A stretch of 64,000 nucleotides of DNA from an uncultured Methanocorpusculum sp. GTDB lineage: Archaea > Halobacteriota > Methanomicrobia > Methanomicrobiales > Methanocorpusculaceae. Made by a program: the position numbers and the translations under genes. Positions 55,683-64,000 of this stretch are shown here, in pieces; position 1 is the stretch's first letter; every line of letters begins with the position of its first letter. The notes under the pieces are model-generated. The model did no database searches. It was not told the origin of the DNA and worked only from the letters and a program-made list of their open reading frames with translations. The stretch is taken from contig NZ_OY764081.1 of NCBI RefSeq assembly GCF_963667985.1, positions 620,001 through 684,000 of the forward strand, read 5' to 3'.

Positions 55683-56645
55683 ATGGTTACATTCAGTCCT
55701 GCGCAGGTATGCGTGAAAATTGGAACCGCTGGTACATATAAGACCAGTCTCCCGGCATTGAATATGCTGGTTCGTGCGTTTCTTGCCGGCGCCTATGTTG
55801 CAATGGGTGCTACGCTTGCAACAGTCAGTTCTACTGACGTCGCGGCCTATTTCGGCCCGGGTATATCCCAACTGATCGTCGGTGCTGTCTTCCCGGTTGG
55901 ATTAATGCTTGTTGTCTTCACCGGAGCTGAGCTTTTTACCGGTGATGCAATGTTTGCTCCGATGTCGATTCTTCAGGGTTATATTAGGATGCGAAAACTG
56001 GTTTATCTCTGGGCGATCGTTTACGTAGGAAATCTTATCGGGTCAGTGTTTATGGCATTTCTTGTCAGCTATGGTCCTTACACTTCATGGGATAATGCCG
56101 GAGTCGCGACGGTAACGATTTTTGGTCTTCGTGCGATCCAGATCGGAGCAGCCAAAGTTGCTTACACAGGAACAATGGGTTTTCTCTCCTGTTTCTTTAA
56201 AGGAATCCTTTGTAACTGGCTTGTGTGTCTCGCTTTATTCCTGGGTCTTGCTGCGGACGATGTGATATCGAAGATCGCTGCCCTCTGGTTTCCCATCATG
56301 GCTTTTGCGACATCAGGATTTGAACACTGCGTTGCAAATATGTTTTTCATCCCGGCTGCGATCATTACGAACGGCTTTACCGGGAATATCGTCACAAATC
56401 TGAACTGGGTTGATATGTGGACACATAACATCATTTGGACAACACTCGGCAACATTGTTGGTGCGGTTGTTTTCATGGCATGCGTCTATTATTATTGTTA
56501 CAAATCGGAGATATGCGTCTTGTCTGAAAAAAATAAGATGCAGTACTCATCTTCTATTCACTTTTTTAATCCCAACTTTCTTTTTACCATATCAAGAATG
56601 AGGCAGTCTCACGAAAATACTCTCACTCCGGCAGTAATCGGATAA
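55683..56645 (+). CDS. fdhC: Formate channel/transporter FdhC, copy 1, with an abnormal C-terminal extension
   Basis: FNT-family pentameric channel, 320 aa as read. Six helices; TGAELFTGDAMFAPMSILQG, CNWLVCLALFLG and GFEHCVANMFFIPAAIITNG carry the FNT pore motifs. The sister gene ends ICALCETK and stops. Here the same place reads TGCGTCTTGTCTGAAAAAAA and TAAG; the run is one base shorter, the stop is read out of frame, and about 37 unrelated residues follow. So an A-run contraction at 56527-56533, real or a sequence error, extended the protein. Promoter TATA near 55606-55614. Confidence 0.9.
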   Translation: MVTFSPAQVCVKIGTAGTYKTSLPALNMLVRAFLAGAYVAMGATLATVSSTDVAAYFGPGISQLIVGAVFPVGLMLVVFTGAELFTGDAMFAPMSILQGYIRMRKLVYLWAIVYVGNLIGSVFMAFLVSYGPYTSWDNAGVATVTIFGLRAIQIGAAKVAYTGTMGFLSCFFKGILCNWLVCLALFLGLAADDVISKIAALWFPIMAFATSGFEHCVANMFFIPAAIITNGFTGNIVTNLNWVDMWTHNIIWTTLGNIVGAVVFMACVYYYCYKSEICVLSEKNKMQYSSSIHFFNPNFLFTISRMRQSHENTLTPAVIG

Positions 56646-57028
56646 TCTCCGGCAGAGAAATCCGGTTGGGGGCAATCTTAAATGGATTGTTTCAACATCT
56701 CATTTTTCAGGAGAAATTGTCGTATTATAATTTGCTTAATTGTGCTAATCCTACAATTTATCTGCGTGAGTTGTTTCGCCCTGCTAGGGTGTGTTTATGT
56801 CTTTCTCTATGATCTCCGCGCATTCAGGAAAAACGGGGTTGGTTAAAACAATTTTATTAACATTAGCTCATAATATAAATAACTTAGTTAATCATTATCT
56901 TAAAACTTGGTTAGAAATTATCACGAATCTTCATGTCAATTGGTATGATTTAAATAGAAACTTCTCCAATCTGAAAATAACGCAACCCGGTTAGGTATTT
57001 TCCTGATCGGATTGTGAGGTGTTTATTT
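56646..57028 (+). promoter_or_regulatory. Intergenic region with promoter of the second formate channel
   Basis: About 380 AT-rich bases. TATA-like TTTAAATAG at about 56949-56957 would start transcription some 45 bases before the ATG. The last 25 bases (ATTGTGAGGTGTTTATTTAT) match the leader of copy 1. Nothing else is seen. Confidence 0.5.
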
Positions 57029-57883
57029 ATGGTCACATTCAGTCCGGCGCAGGTATGCGTCAAAATTGGATCTGCCGGCAAAACAAAATATAATCTTCCA
57101 GCATTCAATATGCTGGTGCGTGCATTCCTTGCTGGTGCATATATTGCAATGGGTGCTGCCCTTGCAACCGTTGGATCAACCTGAGTCTCCGCAGTATTTG
57201 GTGCAGGTATCAGCCTGTTTGTTACCGGTGCTCTTTTCCCGATCGGTTTAATTATCATCGTTTTAACCGGTGCAGAACTCTTTACCGGCGACGCGATGTT
57301 TGCCCCAATGGCAGTTCTTCAGGGTCATGTCGGTATTGGCAGACTTGCTTATCTCTGGGTTGTTGTTTACATTGGTAACCTTATTGGGTCCATCTTCATG
57401 GCATTCCTTGTCAGCTACGGTCCATACACTTCCTGGAGCGTAGCAGGTGTTGCAACCGTAACCGCATTCGGTCTCCGTGCAATCGCAATTGGAACGGCAA
57501 AAGTTTCCTACACTGGAGCAATGGGTATTCTCTCCTGTTTCTTCAAAGCAATCCTTTGTAACTGGCTCGTGTGCCTCGCTCTCTTCCTTGGCCTCGCAGC
57601 AAACGATGTAATCGGCAAGATCGTTGCAATCTGGTTCCCGATCATGGCTTTCGTTGCCTCTGGATATGAACACTGTGTTGCAAACATGTACTTCATCCCG
57701 GCTGCAATCATCACAAACGGATTTACCGGAAACACAGTTGACAACCTGAACTGGGTCGGCATGTGGACGAACAACATTATCTGGGCAACCCTTGGTAACA
57801 TTGTTGGTGCCGTCATCTTCATGGCAATCGTCTACTACTACTGCTACAAGTCAGAAATCTGTGCACTTTGTGAAACAAAATAA
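57029..57883 (+). pseudogene. Formate channel/transporter FdhC, copy 2, with an in-frame TGA
   Basis: The ATG at 57029 opens the same protein as copy 1 (MVTFSPAQVCVKIGSAGKTK). Codon 52 (57182-57184) is TGA, where the paralogue has Asp (STDVAAYFG against ST-stop-VSAVFG). The same frame then runs on intact through all FNT motifs to TAA at 57881-57883. Apart from this codon the gene looks well preserved and its codon choice is more biased than copy 1, as expected for a highly expressed gene. So the stop may be recent or a sequencing error. Confidence 0.8.
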
Positions 57884-58003
57884 GATAAGTTCGGCGTAAT
57901 CCCTACGTCTTCTTATCTAACCATCTCTCTTTTTTGCTGCACTGCAAGACATGCATATATTTAACCTAAGAAATATCACTATCACTAAAGACCGGTGTCT
58001 CTC

Positions 58004-58567
58004 ATGAAAATAAAAGGCGTAAAAATCAGCTTGGCCCCCATGCATTATATTGTTGTAATATTTTTCCTTGCACTCTTTGTCTGGTCATACTTTGCGACCC
58101 AGGATGCCATGTTTCTTTATTGGGGAGTCCCGCTCTCTCTTTGTTTGTTTGTGATTCCTCTGATAAACAGTTACAGTGTTGGAAAACAATACATCACGCT
58201 TCTCCCGGAATATGAGGCTGAATCAAAACCCTGCAGGATAAAACAGATCGGTCGTCCAATGGAGGGAAAGCCAGTACGAATTGAGGGCGTTGTTCAGGGG
58301 CTGAAAGGCAGATTCATCAACCGTCCCGGATTTAAAATCTTTGATGGTTCGGGAACGGTCGTTGCCCAGCGTTCTTCTCCGCTGGATATCGATATCCGGG
58401 TTGGAGATAACATCGAGGTTGTCGGCATGGTCGTTAAACGATATGCCTTTGCGGGAGATTATGTAGTTCATGCAATCGGTGTGAAAAAAATAGATACCCT
58501 GACTCCTCTTGAGATGGACGAGGCCCTTGTTTCTCCGGATGCCCCGAAAATCAAAAAATATAATTAA
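58004..58567 (+). CDS. Membrane protein with OB-like cytoplasmic domain
   Basis: About 187 aa. Two N-terminal membrane helices (APMHYIVVIFFLALFVWSYF and LYWGVPLSLCLFVIPLINSY), then a soluble domain with a five-strand pattern (GKPVRIEGVVQGLKGRFINR; FDGSGTVVAQR; IRVGDNIEVVGMVVKR) that resembles an OB or NfeD-like fold. ATG at 58004 is used; a GTG three codons earlier (57995) is possible. Function unknown. Confidence 0.7.
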   Translation: MKIKGVKISLAPMHYIVVIFFLALFVWSYFATQDAMFLYWGVPLSLCLFVIPLINSYSVGKQYITLLPEYEAESKPCRIKQIGRPMEGKPVRIEGVVQGLKGRFINRPGFKIFDGSGTVVAQRSSPLDIDIRVGDNIEVVGMVVKRYAFAGDYVVHAIGVKKIDTLTPLEMDEALVSPDAPKIKKYN

Positions 58568-58637
58568 CACTCTTTTCACCCCGTTTTTTTTAATCCGAAA
58601 CCAATAGTATTAATCCTTTGAGGTCAGACTCATTGTT

Positions 58638-59834
58638 ATGTTGCATGAAGTGGTTGTATACTCGCTTTCCGGTTGTCCTCACTGTAAGGCATTGAAAACA
58701 TTCCTTGATAACCAGAAGATAACGTACACAAATATTGATGTAGGCGAAGATGAAAAAGCCGCCGCAGAAATGATCAAGATCTCCGGCTAGAGGGGCGTTC
58801 CTGTCACCGTCATCGACGGCGAAAAAATCGTTGTTGGTGATGATCTGAAAAAAGTCATGGAGTATCTTGACGCTCCCGTGGCGATAAAAAAAGCCCCGGA
58901 CATTTCTACAGATCACGAACTCGTGGTGATTGGTGCTGGAGCCGGCGGTCTGTCTGCAGCCATGTACGGCGCCCGAAAGGGCATCGATATGGTCGTAATC
59001 ACCGGCGCAATCGGTGGGATGGTGAATCAGAGTTATGTGGTTGAGAACTATCCGGGCATCCCCGATATATCTGGCGCTGATCTGATGAAAAAAATCTATG
59101 ATCATACGGTAAGTTCCGGGGGGATTTTCGTTGAGGATGTCGTGACCAGTCTTTCCAAAACCGGGGATGTTTTTTCCATTGACACACTTAACGGAGCACA
59201 TTACTCGGCGAAGGCCGTTATAGCCGCAACTGGAAGGTCTCCACGTCTCTCCGGAGCGAAAGGCGAGACTGACTTTCTCGGGAAAGGCGTTGCGATCTGT
59301 ACAACCTGTGACGGGCCGTTATACAAAAATAAGGTGGTTGGGATCCTTGGCGGAGGCAACACAGCAGTTGATATGGCGATTGAACTGAGCGATATTGCCT
59401 CAACAATCCATCTGATCGTCCGCAGCAAACTGAAAGCCGACAAGGTTCTGATCGACTGGCTCAAAACGAAGAAGAACATTGTTCTGCACAAAGGATATAC
59501 TATCGAAGAATTTGGAGGCGGTAAGTTTCTCGAGTACGTCGTTTTGAAAAAACAGGGCGGGATTACCAGCATCCTTGGAAAAGGCGAAGAAAAGATCCCT
59601 GTCGACGGTGTCTTCCTTGGAATCGGTCTCGATCCAAACACCTCCATCTTCGAGGGTCTTGGAGTAACAATGAATCCAAATAAAGAAATCATCGTCGATA
59701 TCGACTGCAATACGAATGTTCCCGGATTTTATGCGGCTGGTGATGCGACCTCTATCAAAGCCAAGCAGATTGCTTCATCCGTCGGCGAAGGAGTCAAGGC
59801 TCTTCTTTCAGCATACGATTACCTGAGACGGTAA
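58638..59834 (+). pseudogene. Glutaredoxin-thioredoxin reductase fusion with an in-frame TAG
   Basis: One frame of 398 codons. Residues 1-75 are a glutaredoxin/NrdH-like domain with redox motif SGCPHC; from about residue 85 follows a thioredoxin-reductase-type flavoprotein: FAD motif LVVIGAGAGGLSAAMYGARK, active site ICTTCDGPLYK (CxxC type, reduced to TTC-D-G), and NADPH motif GILGGGNTAVDMA. TAG at 58788-58790 falls at ISG-stop-RGVPVTVIDGE, where glutaredoxins have Gln (SGQRGVP), so CAG became TAG. Translation could restart at ATG 58857 and yield the reductase alone (325 aa). Confidence 0.8.
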
Positions 59835-59919
59835 TCCTCTTTTTTTTCAAAATATAGTATCTCTGGATTTGAGTTCAGACAAAAAAGATTGACTGAGAAT
59901 ATTTCTCAGGTATGCGGCT

Positions 59920-60369
59920 TTACTCGTAAAGCTCGGACTCGTCGATCTTTGTATAAGAAACGAGTTCTGCAGGAGTAAAGTGAATGCCGATTTCGCGTGC
60001 TGCACTCTCGGGAGAGTCTGCTGCATGAATGACATTTTTGCCGATGGACAGAGCATAATCGCCGCGGATCGTTCCGGGGTTAGCTTCTGTCGGGTTGGTT
60101 GCACCGTTCATTTTCCGAACTGTTGCAACAACATTGTCACCTTCGAGGACAAAGCGGAAAACCGGTCCACTCGTAATGTATGCTTTCATACCCGGGTAGA
60201 AGGGTTTTGCGAGGTGTTCCTCATAATGCTTGTCGACAATGGATTCTGCAAGAACGCCGAATTTGCCGGCGACAATCTTGAATCCCTTGTTTTCAAAGCG
60301 GGAGAGAATCTCACCAACGAGACCGCGCTGGACGCCGTCGGGTTTGATCATCACAAAGGTGCGTTCCAT
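59920..60369 (-). CDS. ndk: Nucleoside diphosphate kinase
   Basis: 149 aa. [20 protein letters not shown] at the start and [20 protein letters not shown] with the phosphorylated histidine. Balances nucleoside triphosphate pools. Last gene of the operon L7Ae-S28e-L24e-Ndk, an order conserved in archaea. Confidence 0.97.
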   Translation of the reverse strand: MERTFVMIKPDGVQRGLVGEILSRFENKGFKIVAGKFGVLAESIVDKHYEEHLAKPFYPGMKAYITSGPVFRFVLEGDNVVATVRKMNGATNPTEANPGTIRGDYALSIGKNVIHAADSPESAAREIGIHFTPAELVSYTKIDESELYE

Positions 60370-60377
60370 AAATCAAA

Positions 60378-60569
60378 TCACTCCTTACCGCGTGCCTTGC
60401 GACCTGCTGCGGTCCAGGCTACACGTCTGGGGATTCTGCCGAGATTATAGTTGCTCTGGCATTTTGATGAGCAGAAATAGAAAACTGCGCCATCTTTTCT
60501 CACAAAGAGCTTACCGGTTCCGGGCTCAAGCTGCTTTCCGCAGTAGCTGCAGGTATATGTATCCACCAT
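60378..60569 (-). CDS. rpl24e: Ribosomal protein L24e
   Basis: 63 aa with a zinc ribbon: [20 protein letters not shown] and [20 protein letters not shown], followed by [12 protein letters not shown]. Eight bases before ndk. Confidence 0.96.
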   Translation of the reverse strand: MVDTYTCSYCGKQLEPGTGKLFVRKDGAVFYFCSSKCQSNYNLGRIPRRVAWTAAGRKARGKE

Positions 60570-60574
60570 GCTTC

Positions 60575-60784
60575 TTACCTCCGGGAAAGTTTCTTTGCTT
60601 CGCGTTCCGTTTCAAGGAGCATCAGAATGTCACCCTCACGGATAGGTCCGAAAGTGTTACGGGTAATGATACGCCCCTTGTTTGAGCCATCAAGGACACG
60701 GCATTTAATCTGGGATGCCTCTCCGTGCATTCCGGTAAGGCCGATGACCTCAATAACTTCTGCTGGCGTTGCATCATCAGGCAT
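60575..60784 (-). CDS. rps28e: Ribosomal protein S28e
   Basis: 69 aa. [20 protein letters not shown] and the invariant tail [20 protein letters not shown]. Second gene of the operon, four bases after the L7Ae stop. Confidence 0.97.
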   Translation of the reverse strand: MPDDATPAEVIEVIGLTGMHGEASQIKCRVLDGSNKGRIITRNTFGPIREGDILMLLETEREAKKLSRR

Positions 60785-60788
60785 GGAA

Positions 60789-61157
60789 TTATCCTCTCAG
60801 TGCCTTGATCTGACCGGCAAGATCTGCTACGAGTTCTTTGCCTTTGCCGACTTTAACGATTGCTACTGCAGTGCATCCGACGTCAAGACCGCATGCGGCT
60901 CCGATGTCTGCCTGCTTGTTGATGAAAACAAACGGAATTTCCTTCTCGTCTGCAAGTCCTGGGATGTGCATGACGATTTCTTCTGGTGCAACATCTGCAC
61001 CGATTAAGACGAGTGCTGCAATTCCACGCTCGACGGCCTTGGTTGCCTCGTTTGCGCCTTTCTTAATCTTTCCGGTGTCACGTGCAAGCTCAAGCGCTTC
61101 AAGTGCTTTGTTCTGAAGTTCTTCGGGGACTTCAAACATCTGGTAAATCTTTGCCAT
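60789..61157 (-). CDS. rpl7ae: Ribosomal protein L7Ae
   Basis: 122 aa. Binds K-turns in rRNA, in box C/D and H/ACA RNAs and in RNase [21 protein letters not shown] and [20 protein letters not shown] are diagnostic. It has a leader of about 100 bases (see next entry), notable because archaeal L7Ae can bind its own mRNA. Confidence 0.97.
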   Translation of the reverse strand: MAKIYQMFEVPEELQNKALEALELARDTGKIKKGANEATKAVERGIAALVLIGADVAPEEIVMHIPGLADEKEIPFVFINKQADIGAACGLDVGCTAVAIVKVGKGKELVADLAGQIKALRG

Positions 61158-61297
61158 AATTACTCACTTCACTCGAGAGGTTTTACCCTCTGTCATCGCT
61201 CATCAGCGGTCATACTGGTAGGTACAAAACAGTCTCAGGAAAATCCTGATTAGTTCCCCCCGTACGGGGTAACCGTTGCTGGCGTAACTATACTTAT
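61158..61297 (-). promoter_or_regulatory. Promoter and structured leader of the L7Ae operon
   Basis: TATA-like element at 61288-61297 (minus strand) predicts a start near 61263 and a leader of about 105 bases. At its 5' end is the perfect palindrome CCCCGTACGGGG (61258-61269). Further down, the RNA reads GCTGATGAGC (box C-like UGAUGA at 61200-61205), with AGAGG/CCTCT hairpin arms nearer the start codon. A K-turn that L7Ae could bind is plausible but I could not prove the fold. Confidence 0.5.
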
Positions 61298-61569
61298 GGG
61301 TCTGAATTTGAGATAAAGATATGGATGAACGTCATGAAATACTGAGTATCGTTTTGGAAGAAATTCTCCCCGCTCCTATTGACGGATGAAAGGCCACTGG
61401 ATTTTTCTGTATCAAAAAAAATCCAATTTTGATCTCTTTTGCTCATTTCGATCATTATGTTGCCCTTAAAGAATTTTCCTGCGGGACGTTTTGTTTTCAA
61501 GGAATAGGAACCAGTGATTTTCGATCTTGTGCCCCGCGCTAAAGATTCATCAAACAAGATGGATCAATG
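61298..61569. other. Intergenic region before the DUF2298 gene end
   Basis: About 270 bases at the divergent/convergent junction. Short open frames exist on both strands (for instance 22 codons from ATG 61321), none with convincing RBS or composition. I see no gene here. Confidence 0.4.
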
Positions 61570-63588
61570 CTACTCGATCCGATATATGTCTATACCATCT
61601 GCTGAGAAAACATTCACGAGATCTTCCAGCGGGAGGTTGATTGTATACATTTCCTGCTCTACTTCGCCGACGAACAAATACGCTACTCCATACTTCTTCA
61701 TAAGGCTGATTGTTTGCGTTGGATCCTCGTATATCGCACGCACGTCGGCCATCCGTGTGGATACATCTTCTGTCTCTTCTATCCCAGTTCTCCATCCGAC
61801 TTCATGTCCCGTCCATCCAATAATCGTGGACAAACCGGTCATCGCTGAAACGCGTGATCCGTACGTATATGATGTTCCTGCTGCTTCGACCACGATTATC
61901 GTGGGATCATTGAGACTCTGCAGATATTCTATACCCTGATAGTCTGCCGGGTGTGAGACGACAAGCCATGCTTCTCCATCCAGATTTCCACCAGGATAAC
62001 CCAAATTTATGCCTCCTACAACAAAGATCCCTGCAAGACAAATGAACACCAAACATGCCGCCACCCATGCCTTTTTGAGATCTACTGCAAAAACCTTGTT
62101 TTTGAGCCATTTACCGATAATCAGCATTGATGATATTCCAAGGAAGAACCACGCACAAAATCCAAACTTGAAGACGGTGTTCATTCGGTAGTATGAATCA
62201 CCCATGTAGTCTTTGAGATAAAATATTTCGAGAAAAACTAAGATGGAAAGTCCAATCACACCGAAGATGATCTCCGGCAGCCACTCTTTCTTCCCAAGGA
62301 ACAGGATAATACAGAACAGAGCCACTCCCAGTGATGCATAACCGAAAAGTCCGAATATGATTGGAAGCGCAATCAACCAGGGATATTTTTTCAGAACCGA
62401 TAATCCATTGATGACAAAAATCACGATGAAGAACAGATATACACCGAGGAACTCAACAATCGGAGATGGTGTTGTTACGAGGAAAAATCCTTCGATGCTT
62501 GAACCTCCTGTTGTGAGCATCTGATATAAGAAGGGAGCATAGGCTAGAAGAGAAAGTACGGGGACAAGGAGAAACGGCAGAAGTTTGCGAATCTGATGCT
62601 GATCGAATCTCCACCAGACCATAAAGGCAACGACGACATACACTCCAGCGTAGATTATCACATCCCATGAGTTCATGGCGGGCATTGTGCCAAGAGACAA
62701 GGCAAGAAGACAGATCAGAAGATATTTTCCCCAGCCTTTGAGATACTGCCATCTTGTTATCATCACCGCAATCAGACAGATAAACACCAGTTGATTAAAA
62801 CAGGCGAGAAGATGTGCATGGGGGTCACCCCACAAAAAGGAAAAAAGCGGGTATTCATTGATCGTTGTTCCTTCGCCGATCACCCGGGTTGATAACCACC
62901 AGGCGTCAATTGCACCCTTCCCAGAGAATGCATACCATATCAGGGCCGCATTTGGTATGATCAAAACCAGCATTGTGAGCCACTGATGGCGTTTAAGAAG
63001 CAGAACCCCGATCGCATAGGCCGAAACTGCGGCCAAAGCGAAAACCGTCGGGATCATCAGATTGAAGACCACGGAACTTGTTCCCATGGCAAGAATCCCT
63101 AACACGCCCATCATCCAGTGTCCAAGATAATAGTATATATTGAGGGTTTCACCTGTGAACCATGGATCATGCGGCGTGACCGTCGGGTTAAGCATTATGC
63201 TCCCAAGAAATGCTGCGTCCATGAACTTCTCGCCGGACGGGATGATTCCCGGTGAGAACCATCGAACGATCAGGAGTAGTGCGAATGCAGCAAAGAAAAT
63301 TATGTCCCAGCGAATCTGATTTTTCAGATCTGTCGGTTCATACTGCTTTTTGAAGAAAGCAAACCCTCCAAGCAAGGCAAAAAGGATCAGGGCCAGCTGG
63401 ACCGGAAGACCTGCAAGACCAAGATACCATGATACGATCGTGAGAAGAAGAATACCGATAGGGTATGCAAGTCCGTAAGAGACTCGGCCGAGTGCCGGTT
63501 TGAGATACGGATAGACGGAGATCTGGCAGAATTTTATGACAATGAGCCAGAGAATGACGGTGAGTATCTGGGATTCGATTGAGATCAT
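61570..63588 (-). CDS. DUF2298 (YYY-type) multi-spanning membrane protein
   Basis: 672 aa with about 15 membrane helices. The first extracellular loop contains HDPWFTGETLNIYYYLGHWM, the YYY motif that names the group of Chloroflexi and archaeal proteins. The C-terminal 130 residues form an external domain (GNLDGEAWLVVSHPADYQGI; IIVVEAAGTSYTYGSRVSAM), like the tail of family GT-C glycosyltransferases. Role in cell-surface polysaccharide or lipid-linked sugar handling is inferred. It is next to an FkbM-type gene. Confidence 0.88.
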   Translation of the reverse strand: MISIESQILTVILWLIVIKFCQISVYPYLKPALGRVSYGLAYPIGILLLTIVSWYLGLAGLPVQLALILFALLGGFAFFKKQYEPTDLKNQIRWDIIFFAAFALLLIVRWFSPGIIPSGEKFMDAAFLGSIMLNPTVTPHDPWFTGETLNIYYYLGHWMMGVLGILAMGTSSVVFNLMIPTVFALAAVSAYAIGVLLLKRHQWLTMLVLIIPNAALIWYAFSGKGAIDAWWLSTRVIGEGTTINEYPLFSFLWGDPHAHLLACFNQLVFICLIAVMITRWQYLKGWGKYLLICLLALSLGTMPAMNSWDVIIYAGVYVVVAFMVWWRFDQHQIRKLLPFLLVPVLSLLAYAPFLYQMLTTGGSSIEGFFLVTTPSPIVEFLGVYLFFIVIFVINGLSVLKKYPWLIALPIIFGLFGYASLGVALFCIILFLGKKEWLPEIIFGVIGLSILVFLEIFYLKDYMGDSYYRMNTVFKFGFCAWFFLGISSMLIIGKWLKNKVFAVDLKKAWVAACLVFICLAGIFVVGGINLGYPGGNLDGEAWLVVSHPADYQGIEYLQSLNDPTIIVVEAAGTSYTYGSRVSAMTGLSTIIGWTGHEVGWRTGIEETEDVSTRMADVRAIYEDPTQTISLMKKYGVAYLFVGEVEQEMYTINLPLEDLVNVFSADGIDIYRIE

Positions 63589-63738
63589 GGAGTATCAGAT
63601 TCCATGCGGAATATTCTCTTAATTAGTTCATCCGTCTCTGATAAATAATGCTACCCTGGAAAGAACCTGTTTTGATTCGATATCAATTTGGGGTGTTTAA
63701 CCTAGAGTCTGATATTTTATGCTTTGTAAAATGCAAGA

Positions 63739-64000
63739 TCAAACCGCATAGATCACAGTCTCGCAGGGCCACCACGGGTAGGGTGAATACTGCCGCAGAT
63801 AAAGGGCGTACTCTTCATCATACTGTTTGATAAGGTTTGGGATATCCCACAGATCATCTGGTTTATGGTAGACACATATGGCGAGTTTTGGATGTTCTGA
63901 GATTATGTGATTTTTTGCCCCTTCCAATGCATCCCGCTCGAAACCTTCAATGTCCATTTTGATGAACGAGATAGGCTCTTTGATATCCTCATCAAGGGAG
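63739..64000 (-). CDS. FkbM-family methyltransferase, C-terminal part
   Basis: Runs off the window edge; 86 codons visible. EPISFIKMDIEGFERDALEG followed by HPKLAICVYHKPDDLWDIPN is the FkbM signature at the C-terminal half (the D-E-G-E motif and YH). Family members O-methylate sugars and secondary metabolites. With the DUF2298 protein nearby, a cell-surface glycan role is likely. The start lies beyond base 64000. Confidence 0.85.
   Translation of the reverse strand, partial: SLDEDIKEPISFIKMDIEGFERDALEGAKNHIISEHPKLAICVYHKPDDLWDIPNLIKQYDEEYALYLRQYSPYPWWPCETVIYAV

Noticed and set aside
57182..57184. TGA in fdhC copy 2 as selenocysteine
   Set aside because: The site is not a redox position (Asp in the paralogue), no SECIS-like hairpin was recognised, and selenocysteine use is not typical of Methanomicrobiales.
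58788..58790. TAG in the glutaredoxin fusion as pyrrolysine
   Set aside because: Pyrrolysine is known in methylamine methyltransferases; here the family residue is glutamine, one base away from TAG, so a point change is simpler.
61294..61557. 87-codon open frame on the minus strand between L7Ae and DUF2298 genes
   Set aside because: No family resemblance, no RBS, and it crosses the L7Ae promoter area.

Overview
The window comes from a hydrogenotrophic/formatotrophic methanogenic archaeon. It carries the end of the mcr operon (methyl-coenzyme M reductase), a complete mtr operon (Na+-pumping methyltransferase), MfnA of methanofuran synthesis, two FdhC-type formate channels and many archaeal information-processing genes (aIF1A, aIF5B, aRF1, TFB, Gar1, SRP19, S6e, S8e, L7Ae, S28e, L24e). 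No cytochromes appear. Gene order, mid-range base composition and protein style point to the order Methanomicrobiales, and Methanocorpusculum is my best guess for the genus (inference; no search was run).

Layout. 1-8.7 kb: mcr operon end, a strong terminator, then mtrEDCBAF, an mtrA-mtrG fusion, and mtrH. 8.7-23.4 kb: a TPR protein, FmdE-like protein with aIF1A, a GntR/ABC cassette with a palindromic operator, YkgJ-type protein, MfnA, PpsA, SerA, tRNA-Val, an AT-rich FRG-domain gene, a CmpB-like membrane protein and a TIGR00300/ornithine cyclodeaminase-like enzyme. 23.4-34.0 kb: an accessory block of four large paralogous Cache-domain lipoproteins, two small membrane-anchored partner proteins, one leftover 3' gene fragment, near-identical promoter blocks, and 1.4 kb of non-coding DNA full of inverted repeats and mini-hairpins. 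34.4-40.3 kb: cysteine desulfurase, an interrupted small gene, a radical SAM/SPASM enzyme, cyclophilin, a divergent Hcp/HxlR pair and TspO. 40.3-64 kb: mostly housekeeping genes (tRNA-His, aIF5B, ribosomal proteins, HypB, SRP19, Gar1-TFB, tRNA-Ala, aRF1-ArgS, two MoeA genes), two FdhC genes, a glutaredoxin-thioredoxin reductase fusion, the L7Ae-S28e-L24e-Ndk operon, a DUF2298 membrane protein and the start of a glycan/methyltransferase region.

The most novel feature is the Cache-lipoprotein array: surface-anchored double sensor modules without any cytoplasmic output domain, co-transcribed with a small one-helix partner and reshaped by fusion, deletion and point decay. A second theme is the high number of interrupted reading frames: mcrG start, ABC ATPase, both or one end of each FdhC gene, one partner protein, one Cache gene, a small gene after the desulfurase, and the glutaredoxin fusion. 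Several sit at homopolymer runs, so sequencing error and real erosion must be separated before any of them is interpreted.
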